A stretch of DNA of 37,610 nucleotides from JBFKOL01 sp041628815 (GTDB lineage: Bacteria > Bacteroidota > Bacteroidia > Chitinophagales > Saprospiraceae): the NCBI GenBank assembly GCA_041628815.1, contig JBFKOL010000007.1:1-37610 (forward strand). The letters are read 5' to 3'. The notes beneath the pieces were generated by a model, which was not told where the DNA came from, searched no databases, and saw nothing but the letters and a program-made list of their open reading frames with translations. Positions 16,588 to 25,536 of this stretch are shown piece after piece. Positions within the stretch are counted from its first letter, which is position 1; every line of letters starts with the position of its first letter. Both the position numbers and the translations under genes were made by a program.

Positions 16588-17005
16588 ACTGATTAAATCT
16601 GATGCCATCATAATACTCGCAATGACCATTTTGGCTGCTCTTGCCCCACGTGTAGTGCATGCCCAGGTCAATGTTGTTGAACAGCCGGAAGTTAAGGAAT
16701 TGATGGACAGATTTGTCAAACTTGGAAAGGAAGAGCCTTATATCGATGGATGGAGAATTAAGATCATCTCTACGACCAATCGTCGTGACCTTGATATTGC
16801 GAGATCAAAATTTGTAAATTATTATCCGGACATCAATTTTGTCGTGAGCCATGAAAGTCCTCATTACAGCATTAAAGTTGGAGCATTTGAGACTCGGATC
16901 GATGTAGAGCCAGTCTTGAATCAGTTCAAAAGCATTTTCCCGACCGCCTTACCCTATCGAGATAAAATCATGAAGAGCGAGCTGTTTATAGCCAATGGGT
17001 TATAG
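16574..17005 (+). CDS. SPOR-like domain protein, exported
   Basis: A 143-aa protein with a hydrophobic N-terminal signal (IIILAMTILAALAPRVVHAQ, probable cleavage after HAQ). The C-terminal 80 residues have the pattern WRIKIISTTNRRDLDIARSKF..NYYPDINFVV.....YSIKVGAFETR..VEPVLNQFKSIFP, resembling a SPOR domain, which binds denuded peptidoglycan glycan strands. The frame opens at 16550, but ATG 16574 gives the better signal peptide; it overlaps the secA end by 14 bp, and its own end overlaps rodA by 11 bp. The tight coupling with rodA suggests an elongasome-related job. The domain call is by pattern only. Confidence 0.8.
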   Translation: MEENRLIKSDAIIILAMTILAALAPRVVHAQVNVVEQPEVKELMDRFVKLGKEEPYIDGWRIKIISTTNRRDLDIARSKFVNYYPDINFVVSHESPHYSIKVGAFETRIDVEPVLNQFKSIFPTALPYRDKIMKSELFIANGL

Positions 17006-18392
17006 GAAGAACTACATACGTCAACCCCGGCTGGATTGGCTGCTCTTAATATGCTATCTCGCCTTAGTAGGTATAGGCTTATTGATGATCTACACCACAA
17101 CAGCCCAGGACACCCCTGTAGGCATGTGGTCCTTTGATTCAGTTTTCGGCAGGCAGGCCATATGGGCCGCCATCTCAGTGCTGGCGTTGCTTGCCGCTTA
17201 TATGATAGATGTCCATTTCTGGAGTTCTTTTTCGCTACCCTTTTATGTTGCAGGCATTATTTTTCTCGTGCTGCTGTTGTTTGTCGGGACAGAAATAAAA
17301 GGTGCCCGATCCTGGATTAGTATGGGTGGTTTTTCTATTCAACCAGCGGAATTTGCTAAAGTAACCACAGGCCTTTATGTCGCCAGCTTATTGAGTTCCA
17401 TAAAAATAAAACTGAGCGAACTGAGATCGCAAGTGCGTCTTGCGGCGATTGTATTCATACCGATGGCATTGATTGTCTTGCAACCAGATCCAGGCACAGC
17501 CATCACATTTGTTTCACTATTCATACTCATGTATAGAAGAGGGCTACCCACCTCGTATTTTACATTGTCTTTTGCCCTGTTTCTCGTCCTTGTACTAACA
17601 CTCAAATTTGATGTGATGGTTGTTGTAACAGCAACTTTCATGTTTTTTGCCTTTACCGTAATGGAATTTTCGAGAACTCAGCTGAGAAGTGTCATGCTTG
17701 CAGCTTCTTTGGTGCTTATTTTCATAGCCGGCATACAATACGACTTGCTGTATTATGCTCTCACACTGAATGCTGTTATCGCCCTCTATTTTCTTTTTTG
17801 GAAAAATCCACATAGAACTAGTGGGATGAAATACTCGTTGTTATCTGCTGTGGTCTTGCTTTGCCTCATATCATTTGTTACCTCTTACGCCTTTGATCAT
17901 TTGCTTAAGCCACATCAACAAGACCGCATCAATGTATGGTTGAATCCTGAAAAATGCGACCCGAGAGGATCAATGTATAACCTGATCCAGTCAAAGCTTG
18001 CTATCGGCTCAGGAGGCATAAAAGGGAAAGGGTTCATGCAAGGCACCTATACCAAATTCAATTATGTTCCTGAACAGACTACTGACTTCATTTTTAGTAG
18101 CATAGGTGAAGAACAAGGTTTTATCGGAGGACTTGGAATCATCATACTGTTCATCGTAGTCATACTAAGGATCCTACAGATTGGAGAACGGGCCAAGTAC
18201 AATTTCTCTAACAACTTCTGTTATGTGGTGGCCGGATTCATTTTTATACATTTTTTTATAAACATCGGAATGACCATGGGGCTGGCACCTGTTATAGGAA
18301 TTCCCTTGCCATTCATTAGCCAGGGAGGTTCTTCTTTGCTCGCGTTTTCAATTATGATAGGCATTGTTCTCAAAATGAATCGCGCAACGTGA
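16995..18392 (+). CDS. rodA: RodA peptidoglycan glycosyltransferase (SEDS)
   Basis: A 465-aa polytopic SEDS protein that polymerises glycan strands for cell elongation. There are about ten or more hydrophobic segments. SEDS signatures include IKGARSWISMGGFSIQPAEFAK, VLQPDPGTAITF, and the late AIGSGGIKGKGFMQGT..NYVPEQTTDFIFSSIGEEQGFIGG and GIPLPFISQGGSSLLAFS. It is longer than E. coli RodA (370 aa) because of extra membrane segments in the middle (about residues 185-290), which I believe is usual in Bacteroidota. FtsW is the alternative, but NYVPEQTTDFIFS favours RodA. Overlaps the SPOR gene by 11 bp and is followed 2 bp later by tgt. Confidence 0.95.
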   Translation: MGYRKNYIRQPRLDWLLLICYLALVGIGLLMIYTTTAQDTPVGMWSFDSVFGRQAIWAAISVLALLAAYMIDVHFWSSFSLPFYVAGIIFLVLLLFVGTEIKGARSWISMGGFSIQPAEFAKVTTGLYVASLLSSIKIKLSELRSQVRLAAIVFIPMALIVLQPDPGTAITFVSLFILMYRRGLPTSYFTLSFALFLVLVLTLKFDVMVVVTATFMFFAFTVMEFSRTQLRSVMLAASLVLIFIAGIQYDLLYYALTLNAVIALYFLFWKNPHRTSGMKYSLLSAVVLLCLISFVTSYAFDHLLKPHQQDRINVWLNPEKCDPRGSMYNLIQSKLAIGSGGIKGKGFMQGTYTKFNYVPEQTTDFIFSSIGEEQGFIGGLGIIILFIVVILRILQIGERAKYNFSNNFCYVVAGFIFIHFFINIGMTMGLAPVIGIPLPFISQGGSSLLAFSIMIGIVLKMNRAT

Positions 18393-18394
18393 CC

Positions 18395-19522
18395 ATGAAG
18401 TTTCATGTTCAAAGGAGCGCCATGGAAGGTGATGCACGGGCCGGCATGATTCATACGGCTCATGGAGATATTCCAACCCCTGTTTTTATGCCTGTTGGCA
18501 CACAGGGAACGGTAAAATATGTGACACAGGGAGAATTAAAAGAACTGGGTGCAGACATAATACTTGGAAACACATATCATCTATACCTGAGACCAGGACC
18601 TGAATTAATTGACAAGGCCGGAGGGTTGCACCAGTTCATCCAATGGCCGCAGGCGATATTGACGGACAGTGGAGGATACCAGGTATATTCCCTTAGCCAA
18701 ATGCGAAAAATATCCGAAGAGGGTGTTCGTTTTCGATCCCATATTGACGGATCTATTCATTTTTTCACCCCTGAATACGCGACAGATATCCAATTACAGC
18801 TGGGCGCTGATATCATAATGGCATTTGATGAGTGTACGCCTTATCCTTGCTCTTATGAATATGCGAAGAACTCGATGCAACTCACACACAAATGGCTTGA
18901 CAGGTGTCTGGCGCAAATGTCTTCTTCCAACTATGGTAAACCCTATGAACAGCTGATGGTTCCTATTGTTCAAGGCAGTACCTATGCTGACCTTAGGGTT
19001 GAATCAGCTGAATACGTCTCTCAAAAAGCTACTCCGATTAATGCCATCGGTGGGTTATCGGTGGGAGAACCATCGGCAGAAATGTATGAAATGACCCATG
19101 CAGTATGTCAAATACTTCCTAAGGACAAGGCGCGATACTTAATGGGTGTGGGCACACCCGTCAACATTCTCGAGTGTATAGATCTGGGTGTGGATATGTT
19201 TGATTGCGTAATGCCTACACGCAACGCCCGTCACGGTATGCTTTTTACACGGGACGGGATCATCAACATAAAGAACGCCAAGTGGAAAGATGACTTTTCA
19301 CCGATAGATGAACGATTGCCCTGTAAATTGTCCAATACCTACACCAAGGCCTATCTAAGGCATTTATTCAATGTAAAAGAAGCCCTTGGTTGCACAATCG
19401 CATCGATTCACAACCTGACATTTTACGTTTGGCTGGTTAAAACCGCAAGACAACATATTTTAAGGGGTGATTACAAAAGTTGGAAAAAGGAGATGGTCAA
19501 ATCCCTAGAAAGGCGACTATAA
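18395..19522 (+). CDS. tgt: tRNA-guanine transglycosylase
   Basis: A 375-aa enzyme exchanging guanine 34 for a queuine precursor in GUN-anticodon tRNAs. The base-site LTDSGGYQVYSL contains the proton-handling Asp; the nucleophile Asp lies in MFDCVMPTRNARHG; VPIVQGS and AIGGLSVGEP are present. In the C-terminal zinc region, the usual CxCxxC reads PCKLSNT, so only one Cys remains before YTKAYLRHLF and the distal His (SIHNLTFY). The frame starts with a GTG at 18389 overlapping rodA; ATG 18395 (MKFHVQRS) is more likely. Last gene of the secA-rodA run. Confidence 0.95.
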   Translation: MKFHVQRSAMEGDARAGMIHTAHGDIPTPVFMPVGTQGTVKYVTQGELKELGADIILGNTYHLYLRPGPELIDKAGGLHQFIQWPQAILTDSGGYQVYSLSQMRKISEEGVRFRSHIDGSIHFFTPEYATDIQLQLGADIIMAFDECTPYPCSYEYAKNSMQLTHKWLDRCLAQMSSSNYGKPYEQLMVPIVQGSTYADLRVESAEYVSQKATPINAIGGLSVGEPSAEMYEMTHAVCQILPKDKARYLMGVGTPVNILECIDLGVDMFDCVMPTRNARHGMLFTRDGIINIKNAKWKDDFSPIDERLPCKLSNTYTKAYLRHLFNVKEALGCTIASIHNLTFYVWLVKTARQHILRGDYKSWKKEMVKSLERRL

Positions 19523-19549
19523 AAAACGCCCGTCAATTGTTGACGGGCG
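19521..19549 (-). terminator. Rho-independent terminator between tgt and the HtrA-type gene
   Basis: A 10-bp perfect stem CGCCCGTCAA (19527-19536) with TTGACGGGCG (19540-19549), 3-nt loop. The adjoining A-run at 19521-19526 becomes a T-run on the minus strand, so it best serves the minus-strand protease gene; the hairpin may also attenuate tgt readthrough. Confidence 0.8.
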
Positions 19550-19606
19550 CCTCAAAACAAAACGAAAAACCAACTTTATTTTGACGGGAGTCAAACCCCG
19601 CTATCA

Positions 19607-20776
19607 TCATATTCCACGCCGTAGTTTAACAGGTATCTTTTTGGTCCTACCTCCCCGGTTGACTGTAACATTTACCGTATCCCCTATTTTGACGAATTTC
19701 AATGCTTCGGATAAATCTCCGGTACTTTCAATTTTGTTGCCATCGACTTCTACGATCACATCTCCTATTTCTATACCGGCATATTCGGCGCTGCTGTATT
19801 CGCGACGGCCATAACGGTCATAATTGTAATCTGCAACATATACGCCCTTGTCCAGGTTCACATTAATACCCTGTTCTTTTACATCTTTTATTTCTGCAAT
19901 CTGGATTCCGAGGTAAGCCCTTTGGATATCTCCTCCGGTTTCCATGATCTCCATTACTACGCGTTTGACCAGGTTAGACGGAATGGCAAAGGAATAACCT
20001 GCATATACACCGGTTGGTGAAGAAATTGCTGTATTGATTCCTATAAGGTCACCTTTTGTATTGACCAGAGCACCCCCGCTGTTGCCCGGATTTACGACAG
20101 CATCTGTTTGGATGAACTCTTCAATGGGTTTTTGATTCTGTATGATTTCGAGTTCTCGCGCTTTTGCAGAAACAATCCCAGCGGTGACAGTTGAAGTGAG
20201 ATCAAAGGGATTTCCTACGGCCACGACCCATTCACCTACTTGCACCTGATCTGAATCGGCAAATTGGAGGGTGGGAAAGCCCGAGCCTTCGATTTTAATG
20301 ACGGCAAGATCAGTGCTCGGATCTGTGCCAATTTTCCTGGCGATGTATTTCTTTCCATCTTCTGTTGACACATCAATCACGTCGGCGAATCCGACTACGT
20401 GATTATTGGTAACGATGTAACCATCATCAGAAATAATAACACCTGATCCCGTTCCTGCCTGAGGCCTTTTCCTGTTGCGCCGGAAAAAGAACAAATCCTC
20501 AAATGGATCGGAATAATTTCTGCGTCGTTCGCTGTAAGAGGCATACTCTTTGTTTTGTGCACTGATGTGCACCACTGCAGGATTGGCTTTCTTCGCTGCC
20601 CTGACAAAGTCAAAATCCACAGCCACTGCACTTGCGGCATGTGTTGGGTTGGAGGTCAGAGTTGTATAGGGTACTTTTTCATAAATAACCCTTTCCTTGT
20701 CAAACATCTTGAAAGCAGCAAAAGCTACTATTCCACCGAGGATGCCTGCCATAAAAAGCTGAAGGGTTCTTTTCAT
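19607..20776 (-). CDS. HtrA/Deg-type periplasmic serine protease, one PDZ domain
   Basis: A 389-aa envelope quality-control protease. An N-terminal hydrophobic anchor or signal (LFMAGILGGIVAFAAFKMF) precedes a trypsin-like domain with catalytic H126 (TNNHVV), D156 (STDLAVIKI) and S233 (NPGNSGGALV). A single PDZ domain follows (about 285-380: YLGIQIAEIKD, AGIEIGDVIVEVDGNKI). E. coli DegP has two PDZ domains; this layout is DegS-like, so it may be membrane-anchored and regulatory. A basic Arg/Tyr-rich insert lies near residues 80-105. Monocistronic, convergent with tgt. Confidence 0.93.
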   Translation of the reverse strand: MKRTLQLFMAGILGGIVAFAAFKMFDKERVIYEKVPYTTLTSNPTHAASAVAVDFDFVRAAKKANPAVVHISAQNKEYASYSERRRNYSDPFEDLFFFRRNRKRPQAGTGSGVIISDDGYIVTNNHVVGFADVIDVSTEDGKKYIARKIGTDPSTDLAVIKIEGSGFPTLQFADSDQVQVGEWVVAVGNPFDLTSTVTAGIVSAKARELEIIQNQKPIEEFIQTDAVVNPGNSGGALVNTKGDLIGINTAISSPTGVYAGYSFAIPSNLVKRVVMEIMETGGDIQRAYLGIQIAEIKDVKEQGINVNLDKGVYVADYNYDRYGRREYSSAEYAGIEIGDVIVEVDGNKIESTGDLSEALKFVKIGDTVNVTVNRGGRTKKIPVKLRRGI

Positions 20777-20876
20777 TTGATGGTCGCTTTGTCTAAGTCC
20801 AAGTAAAACGTCGCCTAAAAATGCAATGTTTCAAGAATAAAATCTATTAACACGATGTTAACGCAATGAAGTGATG

Positions 20877-21122
20877 CTATGTTTGATATCGTTTATAGAT
20901 GTCCAAAATGGTTTTGGCCAGCTTGTGATCTTTTTCTGTTACCTGGTTTCCAGCATCGTGGGTAGTCAATTCAAAATCGACCGTATTCCAAACGTTTGTC
21001 CAATTGGGGTGGTGGTTTTGTTTTTCTGCTGCAAAAGCTACTTCTGTCATGAATGCAAAAGCCTGGGTGAAATCCTTAAAAGTGAAACTTGCAGTTAACC
21101 GGTTGTTTTTTTCTTTCCACAT
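20877..21122 (-). CDS. Pterin-4a-carbinolamine dehydratase
   Basis: A compact 81-aa enzyme that dehydrates 4a-hydroxytetrahydrobiopterin; bacterial members also act beside aromatic amino acid hydroxylases. The active-site EKQNHHPNW motif holds H37-H38-P39, and later VWNTVDFELTTHDAG and VTEKDHKLAKTI are family-typical (second His at 55). At 81 aa it is somewhat shorter than usual family members (about 95-115). It follows the M42 peptidase stop by 6 bp on the same strand, so they share a transcript. No aromatic hydroxylase is in the window. Confidence 0.93.
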   Translation of the reverse strand: MWKEKNNRLTASFTFKDFTQAFAFMTEVAFAAEKQNHHPNWTNVWNTVDFELTTHDAGNQVTEKDHKLAKTILDIYKRYQT

Positions 21123-21128
21123 GGTGAT

Positions 21129-22178
21129 TTATTTAAATGTCCAGTCGTAATCAGCGCACGAAAGCAAACACTGTTGTAACAGTTTTGTACAGGCGGCAAT
21201 ATCTTTTTTGTGGGCCATCTCAATGACCTGGTGCAAATAGCGTGTCGGAATGGATATGCCTCCTGTTATGGAGCCTCCCTTTGTGTATCGTTGCATAGCC
21301 GCGCCATCAGTTCCTCCTGCAGGCAGTATCTCCATCTGAAATGGCACCTCGTGGTTTTTGGCCACCTCACGCATAAAGCGCACCATCCGGTAATCGCATA
21401 TTGTAGATCCGTCCATCACTTTGATTGCGGCACCCTTCCCCAACTCAGTCACCTTTTCGTGAGGCTGGGCATTGGGCAGATCATAGGCCATGGTCACATC
21501 GAGAACGATACCAAAATCAGGGTCAATACCCAGGGTGGCAGAAGTGGCTCCCCGCAAACCCACTTCTTCCTGCACAGTAAATACGGCATATAGGTCGAAT
21601 GGAAGCACTTGATCTTTCAATTCACGTAAGGCTTCGAGTAGAATAAATACAGAAACACGGTTGTCAAGCGACTTTGCGTTCACACAATCTCCCATTTCCA
21701 CGAGTTTTCTTTCCCGGGTGATGGGATCGCCAATCCGGACGATTTTCTCGACTTCTTCCCTAGGCATCCCCGTATCAATGAAGTATTCTGTTATTTCAGG
21801 AACCCTCTTTCGTTCTTCCGGCTTCATAACATGAATCGGTTTAGTGCCCATAACGCCTAAAATATCCTTGCTACCATGGATAATAACTCTTTGTGCCGTA
21901 AGCGTTTTAGGGTCGAATCCGCCCAATGGATGGAATCGCACAAAACCCTCTTCATCAATATGAGTAGCAATGAAAGAAATTTCATCCATGTGAGCTGCAA
22001 CCATGATTTTTTTCCTTTCGCGTCCTCTTTTTATGGCTACAACATTACCCATAGCGTCAATTTCAATGACATCCACAAGGGGCTTCACCAAAGAAATCAC
22101 CTTTTCTCTTATGCGCTGTTCAAATCCAGGTGCTCCGGAAATTTCGCATATCTCACCCAACAACTTGACGTCAATCAT
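21129..22178 (-). CDS. M42 family metal-dependent aminopeptidase
   Basis: A 349-aa cytosolic peptidase related to glutamyl aminopeptidase/tetrahedral aminopeptidase. Dinuclear metal ligands are recognisable: AAHMDEI (H63, D65), KSLDNRVSV, QEEVGLRGA, VLDVTMAYD, and the late His in IPTRYLHQVIEM. The frame is open to 22337, but the added 53 residues run into the promoter region of the divergent flippase, so ATG 22178 (MIDVKLLGEI) is the start. Upstream gene of a two-gene unit with the pterin dehydratase. Confidence 0.93.
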   Translation of the reverse strand: MIDVKLLGEICEISGAPGFEQRIREKVISLVKPLVDVIEIDAMGNVVAIKRGRERKKIMVAAHMDEISFIATHIDEEGFVRFHPLGGFDPKTLTAQRVIIHGSKDILGVMGTKPIHVMKPEERKRVPEITEYFIDTGMPREEVEKIVRIGDPITRERKLVEMGDCVNAKSLDNRVSVFILLEALRELKDQVLPFDLYAVFTVQEEVGLRGATSATLGIDPDFGIVLDVTMAYDLPNAQPHEKVTELGKGAAIKVMDGSTICDYRMVRFMREVAKNHEVPFQMEILPAGGTDGAAMQRYTKGGSITGGISIPTRYLHQVIEMAHKKDIAACTKLLQQCLLSCADYDWTFK

Positions 22179-22330
22179 AGGATTAGAGATTAATTTTGAG
22201 ATCAATATAATAACCGAACAATAAGTTTTAGATGTGTGAAAGGATTTGTTTATTAGACGTTTTTCTAAAAACCTTCGGATTCCATACCAGTCAACATCGG
22301 CTTTTGGGTCGATTACATAAAGAAAATTAA

Positions 22331-23825
22331 GTGTCACTCCTCAAAAGTCTCGCGGGGCAAACCCTTGTTTATGGTATGGGACATATCCTGCCAAGGGTGC
22401 TTCACTTTATAGTCTTCAACTCCTATTTGACCTATAAATGGAATGATAGTCCCGTTGAGTATGCAGTCTACCTCGATTTATATGCATATGCTTCTGTATT
22501 ACTCGTAATTTTTTCGTTTCGTATGGATACAGCAATGTTCAGGTTTGGCCAAAAGGAAGCGAATCTCGAAACAACGTACGTAACTGCATTGATACCGCTT
22601 GTTCTTACATCTTTGACATTGATAGCGGGAGGCTTTTATTATTCGGACATGATAGCGGAATGGCTCACTTATCCTGGGCAAGGTCATTATGTTTTTTGGT
22701 TTTCCATGATTATAGCCTTTGATGTAGTTGCCCTGCTGCCTTATGCGCGCTATAGATTACTCAACAGGGCCCTGACCTTTGTTAAGTTTAAAATTGCCAA
22801 CGTATTAATTACGGTGGCATTGGTTTTTTTCTTCCTTGAGTATATGACTGTTTTTCATGGTGGTTGGTTGGATAGCTGGGGATTTATTGAGAACGAAGTG
22901 GACTTGGTTTTCCTGTCTAATTTGATTGCGAGTTTTGTGATAATGGTGATCATCCTGTTTTACAACGTACCTGTTAGCTGGAAAGTGAACTGGGCACTTT
23001 GGAAGAAAATGCTTTACTATGCCTGGCCACTGATTATCGTAGGGGTGGCGGGCAGTATCAACCAATTCTTTGCAGTGCCACTTCAAAAATATTTTCTGGG
23101 CGAAGCGGTAGAAATAAATAAGTCTCAGGCGGCCGTTTATGGAGCGGTGCAAAAGCTTGCAGCACTACTTGCTATGTTTACCACTGCATTCAATTATGCT
23201 GCTGAACCATTTTTTTTTCAGAAATGCCGATCGAACAGATGCCCGGACCTTGTATGGAGATATAGCCTTGTTTTTTGTGGTGGCGGCAGGCATGCTTTCC
23301 CTGGGTATTGTCTTTTTCATTGACGTTTTTCAATTCATCGTAGGCCCACATTTTCGACAAGGTTTGTACCTGCTGCCCATCCTGTTGATGGCCTATGTCT
23401 TTTTAGGTCTGTATTACAACGTGTCCATCTGGTACAAACTAAGTGACAAGACCATATATGGTGCGCTGATAGCGGTCATAGGAGCGACAATGACACTTAC
23501 AGGTTCCGTCCTTTTCCTGCCGAAATATGGTGTAATTGCATCTGCCTGGACCGCATTGGCATGTTATTCATCCATGGTGCTTCTAGCATATGTGCTTGGA
23601 CGGAAATATTATCCTATTCAATATCCTGCCAAGAAAATTACATTTTACCTATGCCTTATTCCCCTTTTTATGGCACTATCCTTATGGTTGCGCACGGGAC
23701 ATCTGGCACAAGATATATTTCTGGGTATTTTGCTATGGCTGGCTTTCCTGATAACGTTCTATATTCTTGACAAATCGAGAATATCGACACACCTGTTATC
23801 TGGAGTCAATAAAAGTAAGTCATGA
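22331..23825 (+). pseudogene. Polysaccharide/oligosaccharide flippase, frameshifted at T9 run
   Basis: Polytopic flippase (MATE/Wzx-like) that would move lipid-linked glycan across the inner membrane. A GTG start (MSLLKSLAGQTLVYGMGHIL) gives the usual N-terminus. The first frame runs 22331-23323 and the second continues to 23825. The reading frame switches in the nine-T run 23210-23218: with eight Ts the protein would read through as AEPFFFRNADR and total about 497 aa with some 12-14 membrane segments. Both halves are well preserved, and only this indel interrupts them. It may therefore be a sequencing or assembly error, a phase-variable gene, or a recent mutation. Divergent from the M42 gene. 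Confidence 0.85.
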
Positions 23826-23881
23826 TGTAGTCCCTTATGGAAATTCTGTTTTTGATGCAGTAAACAACAAGGGCCAGTAAT

Positions 23882-23900
23882 AAGAATAAGATTATTCTTT
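23882..23900 (+). terminator. Weak AT-rich hairpin after the flippase
   Basis: AAGAATAA (23882-23889) and TTATTCTT (23892-23899) with a short T-tail. It is AT-rich and therefore weak; the 155-bp gap before ribA holds nothing else I recognise. Confidence 0.3.
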
Positions 23901-23980
23901 TGACATTCAGAAATGCATTCCTGTTCTTTTCTCGGCGTGTTTTGTATCGAGTTCGACTGGAATAGGACATAGCTTGAATT

Positions 23981-24580
23981 TTATTTGAATAAGTGTCCCA
24001 TTGATTTCCGCTTCGTATCCAGGTATTCCCGGTTGGCATCATTGGGTTCCACTACAAGAGGGATCCTTTCCACAACGGCTATCCCGCTGCTTTGAAGGTC
24101 GTGGATCTTATCCGGATTGTTGGTAAGAAGCCTTATCCGCGTGATTCCCATTAGACACATGATGTAGGCTGCCACAGAATAATCGCGATAATCCGCTTCC
24201 AACCCAAGCGCTTTGTTAGCTTCAATCGTGTCGAGGCCTTTTTCCTGGTGCTGATAGGCCTTGATTTTATTGATGATCCCGATTCCCCGACCCTCTTGAC
24301 GGAGATAAACCAAGGCACCTTTGTGCTCCGAGATCATTTTCATGGCAATATCCAGCTGTTCTCCACAATCACACTTTCTCGAATGAAAGATATCTCCGGT
24401 AATGCACTCAGAATGTATGCGGACCAGTACGGGGTTCTGCACATTCATGTCGGGGTGTCTGAGGGACAGGTGTGGAAAATAATCACCTTTGTCATCCGTA
24501 AATGCAGAAAAAATGAAGCTGCCCCATTCTGTGGGAAGTAATGTTTCAGCTTGATTGTATATGAGCTTTTTTTCCTGCAT
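23981..24580 (-). CDS. ribA: GTP cyclohydrolase II
   Basis: A 199-aa enzyme opening GTP in the first step of riboflavin synthesis. The zinc site is C59-x10-C70-D-C72 in SECITGDIFHSRKCDCGEQL, and YLRQEGRGIGIINKIKAYQ and LLTNNPDKI are the GTP-binding/catalytic segments. It is a stand-alone cyclohydrolase rather than a RibBA fusion. It sits 11 bp downstream of rsgA on the minus strand, last of three genes. Other rib genes are absent from the window. Confidence 0.95.
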   Translation of the reverse strand: MQEKKLIYNQAETLLPTEWGSFIFSAFTDDKGDYFPHLSLRHPDMNVQNPVLVRIHSECITGDIFHSRKCDCGEQLDIAMKMISEHKGALVYLRQEGRGIGIINKIKAYQHQEKGLDTIEANKALGLEADYRDYSVAAYIMCLMGITRIRLLTNNPDKIHDLQSSGIAVVERIPLVVEPNDANREYLDTKRKSMGHLFK

Positions 24581-24591
24581 GACCTCGGCGT

Positions 24592-25536
24592 CTAGTAATC
24601 TTTAATGCGTTCCCAATAGTTTTGGTTCTCGATGTCATCAATGATTTGCAAATAGTTTTGATACCGTAAAAAACTAATCATTCCATTTTCAATGGCTTTT
24701 TTCACCGCGCATTGGGGTTCATTGCGGTGCGTACAATCGGCAAATTTACAGTCTTTTGATACATCGAAAAATTCTCTGAAATTATGAGCAACATCCATTA
24801 CCTCAAGATAGTTGAAGCCCAGTGTTTTAATACCGGGTGTGTCGATGATATAGCCACCTTCGTCCAGACTAAACATTTCAGCGAAGGTAGTCGTATGTTG
24901 TCCTTTGCCGCTGTATCCCGATATTTCCTTCGTTCTCAAATCCAGTTGAGGTTTGAGCTGATTGATGATACTTGATTTTCCAACGCCCGATTGTCCTGAG
25001 ATCAAGCTTATTTTTTCCTTGACGACTTGTTGAAGTGCATTAATACCTTCACCCGTAAAACAGGAAACAAGCATAACATTATAGCCTATGCCTTCATAAA
25101 TGGTTTTGAGTGTATCAAAGATGTTCTTTTCATCAGGCCCGTACAGGTCGGATTTATTGAATACGATAATTACAGGGATCTGATAAGTCTCAGTTAACAG
25201 CAAAAACCGGTCGATAAATCCTGGCTTCAGATTGGGCTCTATAATGGTGACGATGAGAACGACCTGATCAATATTGCTCGCAATGATTTGCAAGTGATGT
25301 TTTTTGCGCGGAGACTGCCTTATAACATAGTTTTTCCTCTCCTGAATGCTCTTAATAACAGCAACATCATCTTCCATCTCGTAATGAACCTGGTCTCCCA
25401 CAGCTACGGGATTTGTCAGTTTAAACCCCTTTAACTTGAACTTACCCCTTATTATACCGTGGACTTTAGACCCGTCACTATCATCTTTGATGTCGTAGTA
25501 TTTGCCTGTAGATTTGATGATCACACCGGTCTTCAT
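24592..25536 (-). CDS. rsgA: Ribosome biogenesis GTPase RsgA
   Basis: A 314-aa circularly permuted GTPase for late 30S assembly. Order is OB-like N-terminus, then G4 VFNKSDLYG, G1 ISGQSGVGKSSIINQL, and G3 IDTPGIKTLG, followed by the zinc region CKFADCTHRNEPQCAVKKAI, exactly the permuted layout of the family. The start overlaps the upstream GGGPS-like stop by 4 bp (ATGA-type junction), implying coupled translation. Confidence 0.96.
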   Translation of the reverse strand: MKTGVIIKSTGKYYDIKDDSDGSKVHGIIRGKFKLKGFKLTNPVAVGDQVHYEMEDDVAVIKSIQERKNYVIRQSPRKKHHLQIIASNIDQVVLIVTIIEPNLKPGFIDRFLLLTETYQIPVIIVFNKSDLYGPDEKNIFDTLKTIYEGIGYNVMLVSCFTGEGINALQQVVKEKISLISGQSGVGKSSIINQLKPQLDLRTKEISGYSGKGQHTTTFAEMFSLDEGGYIIDTPGIKTLGFNYLEVMDVAHNFREFFDVSKDCKFADCTHRNEPQCAVKKAIENGMISFLRYQNYLQIIDDIENQNYWERIKDY

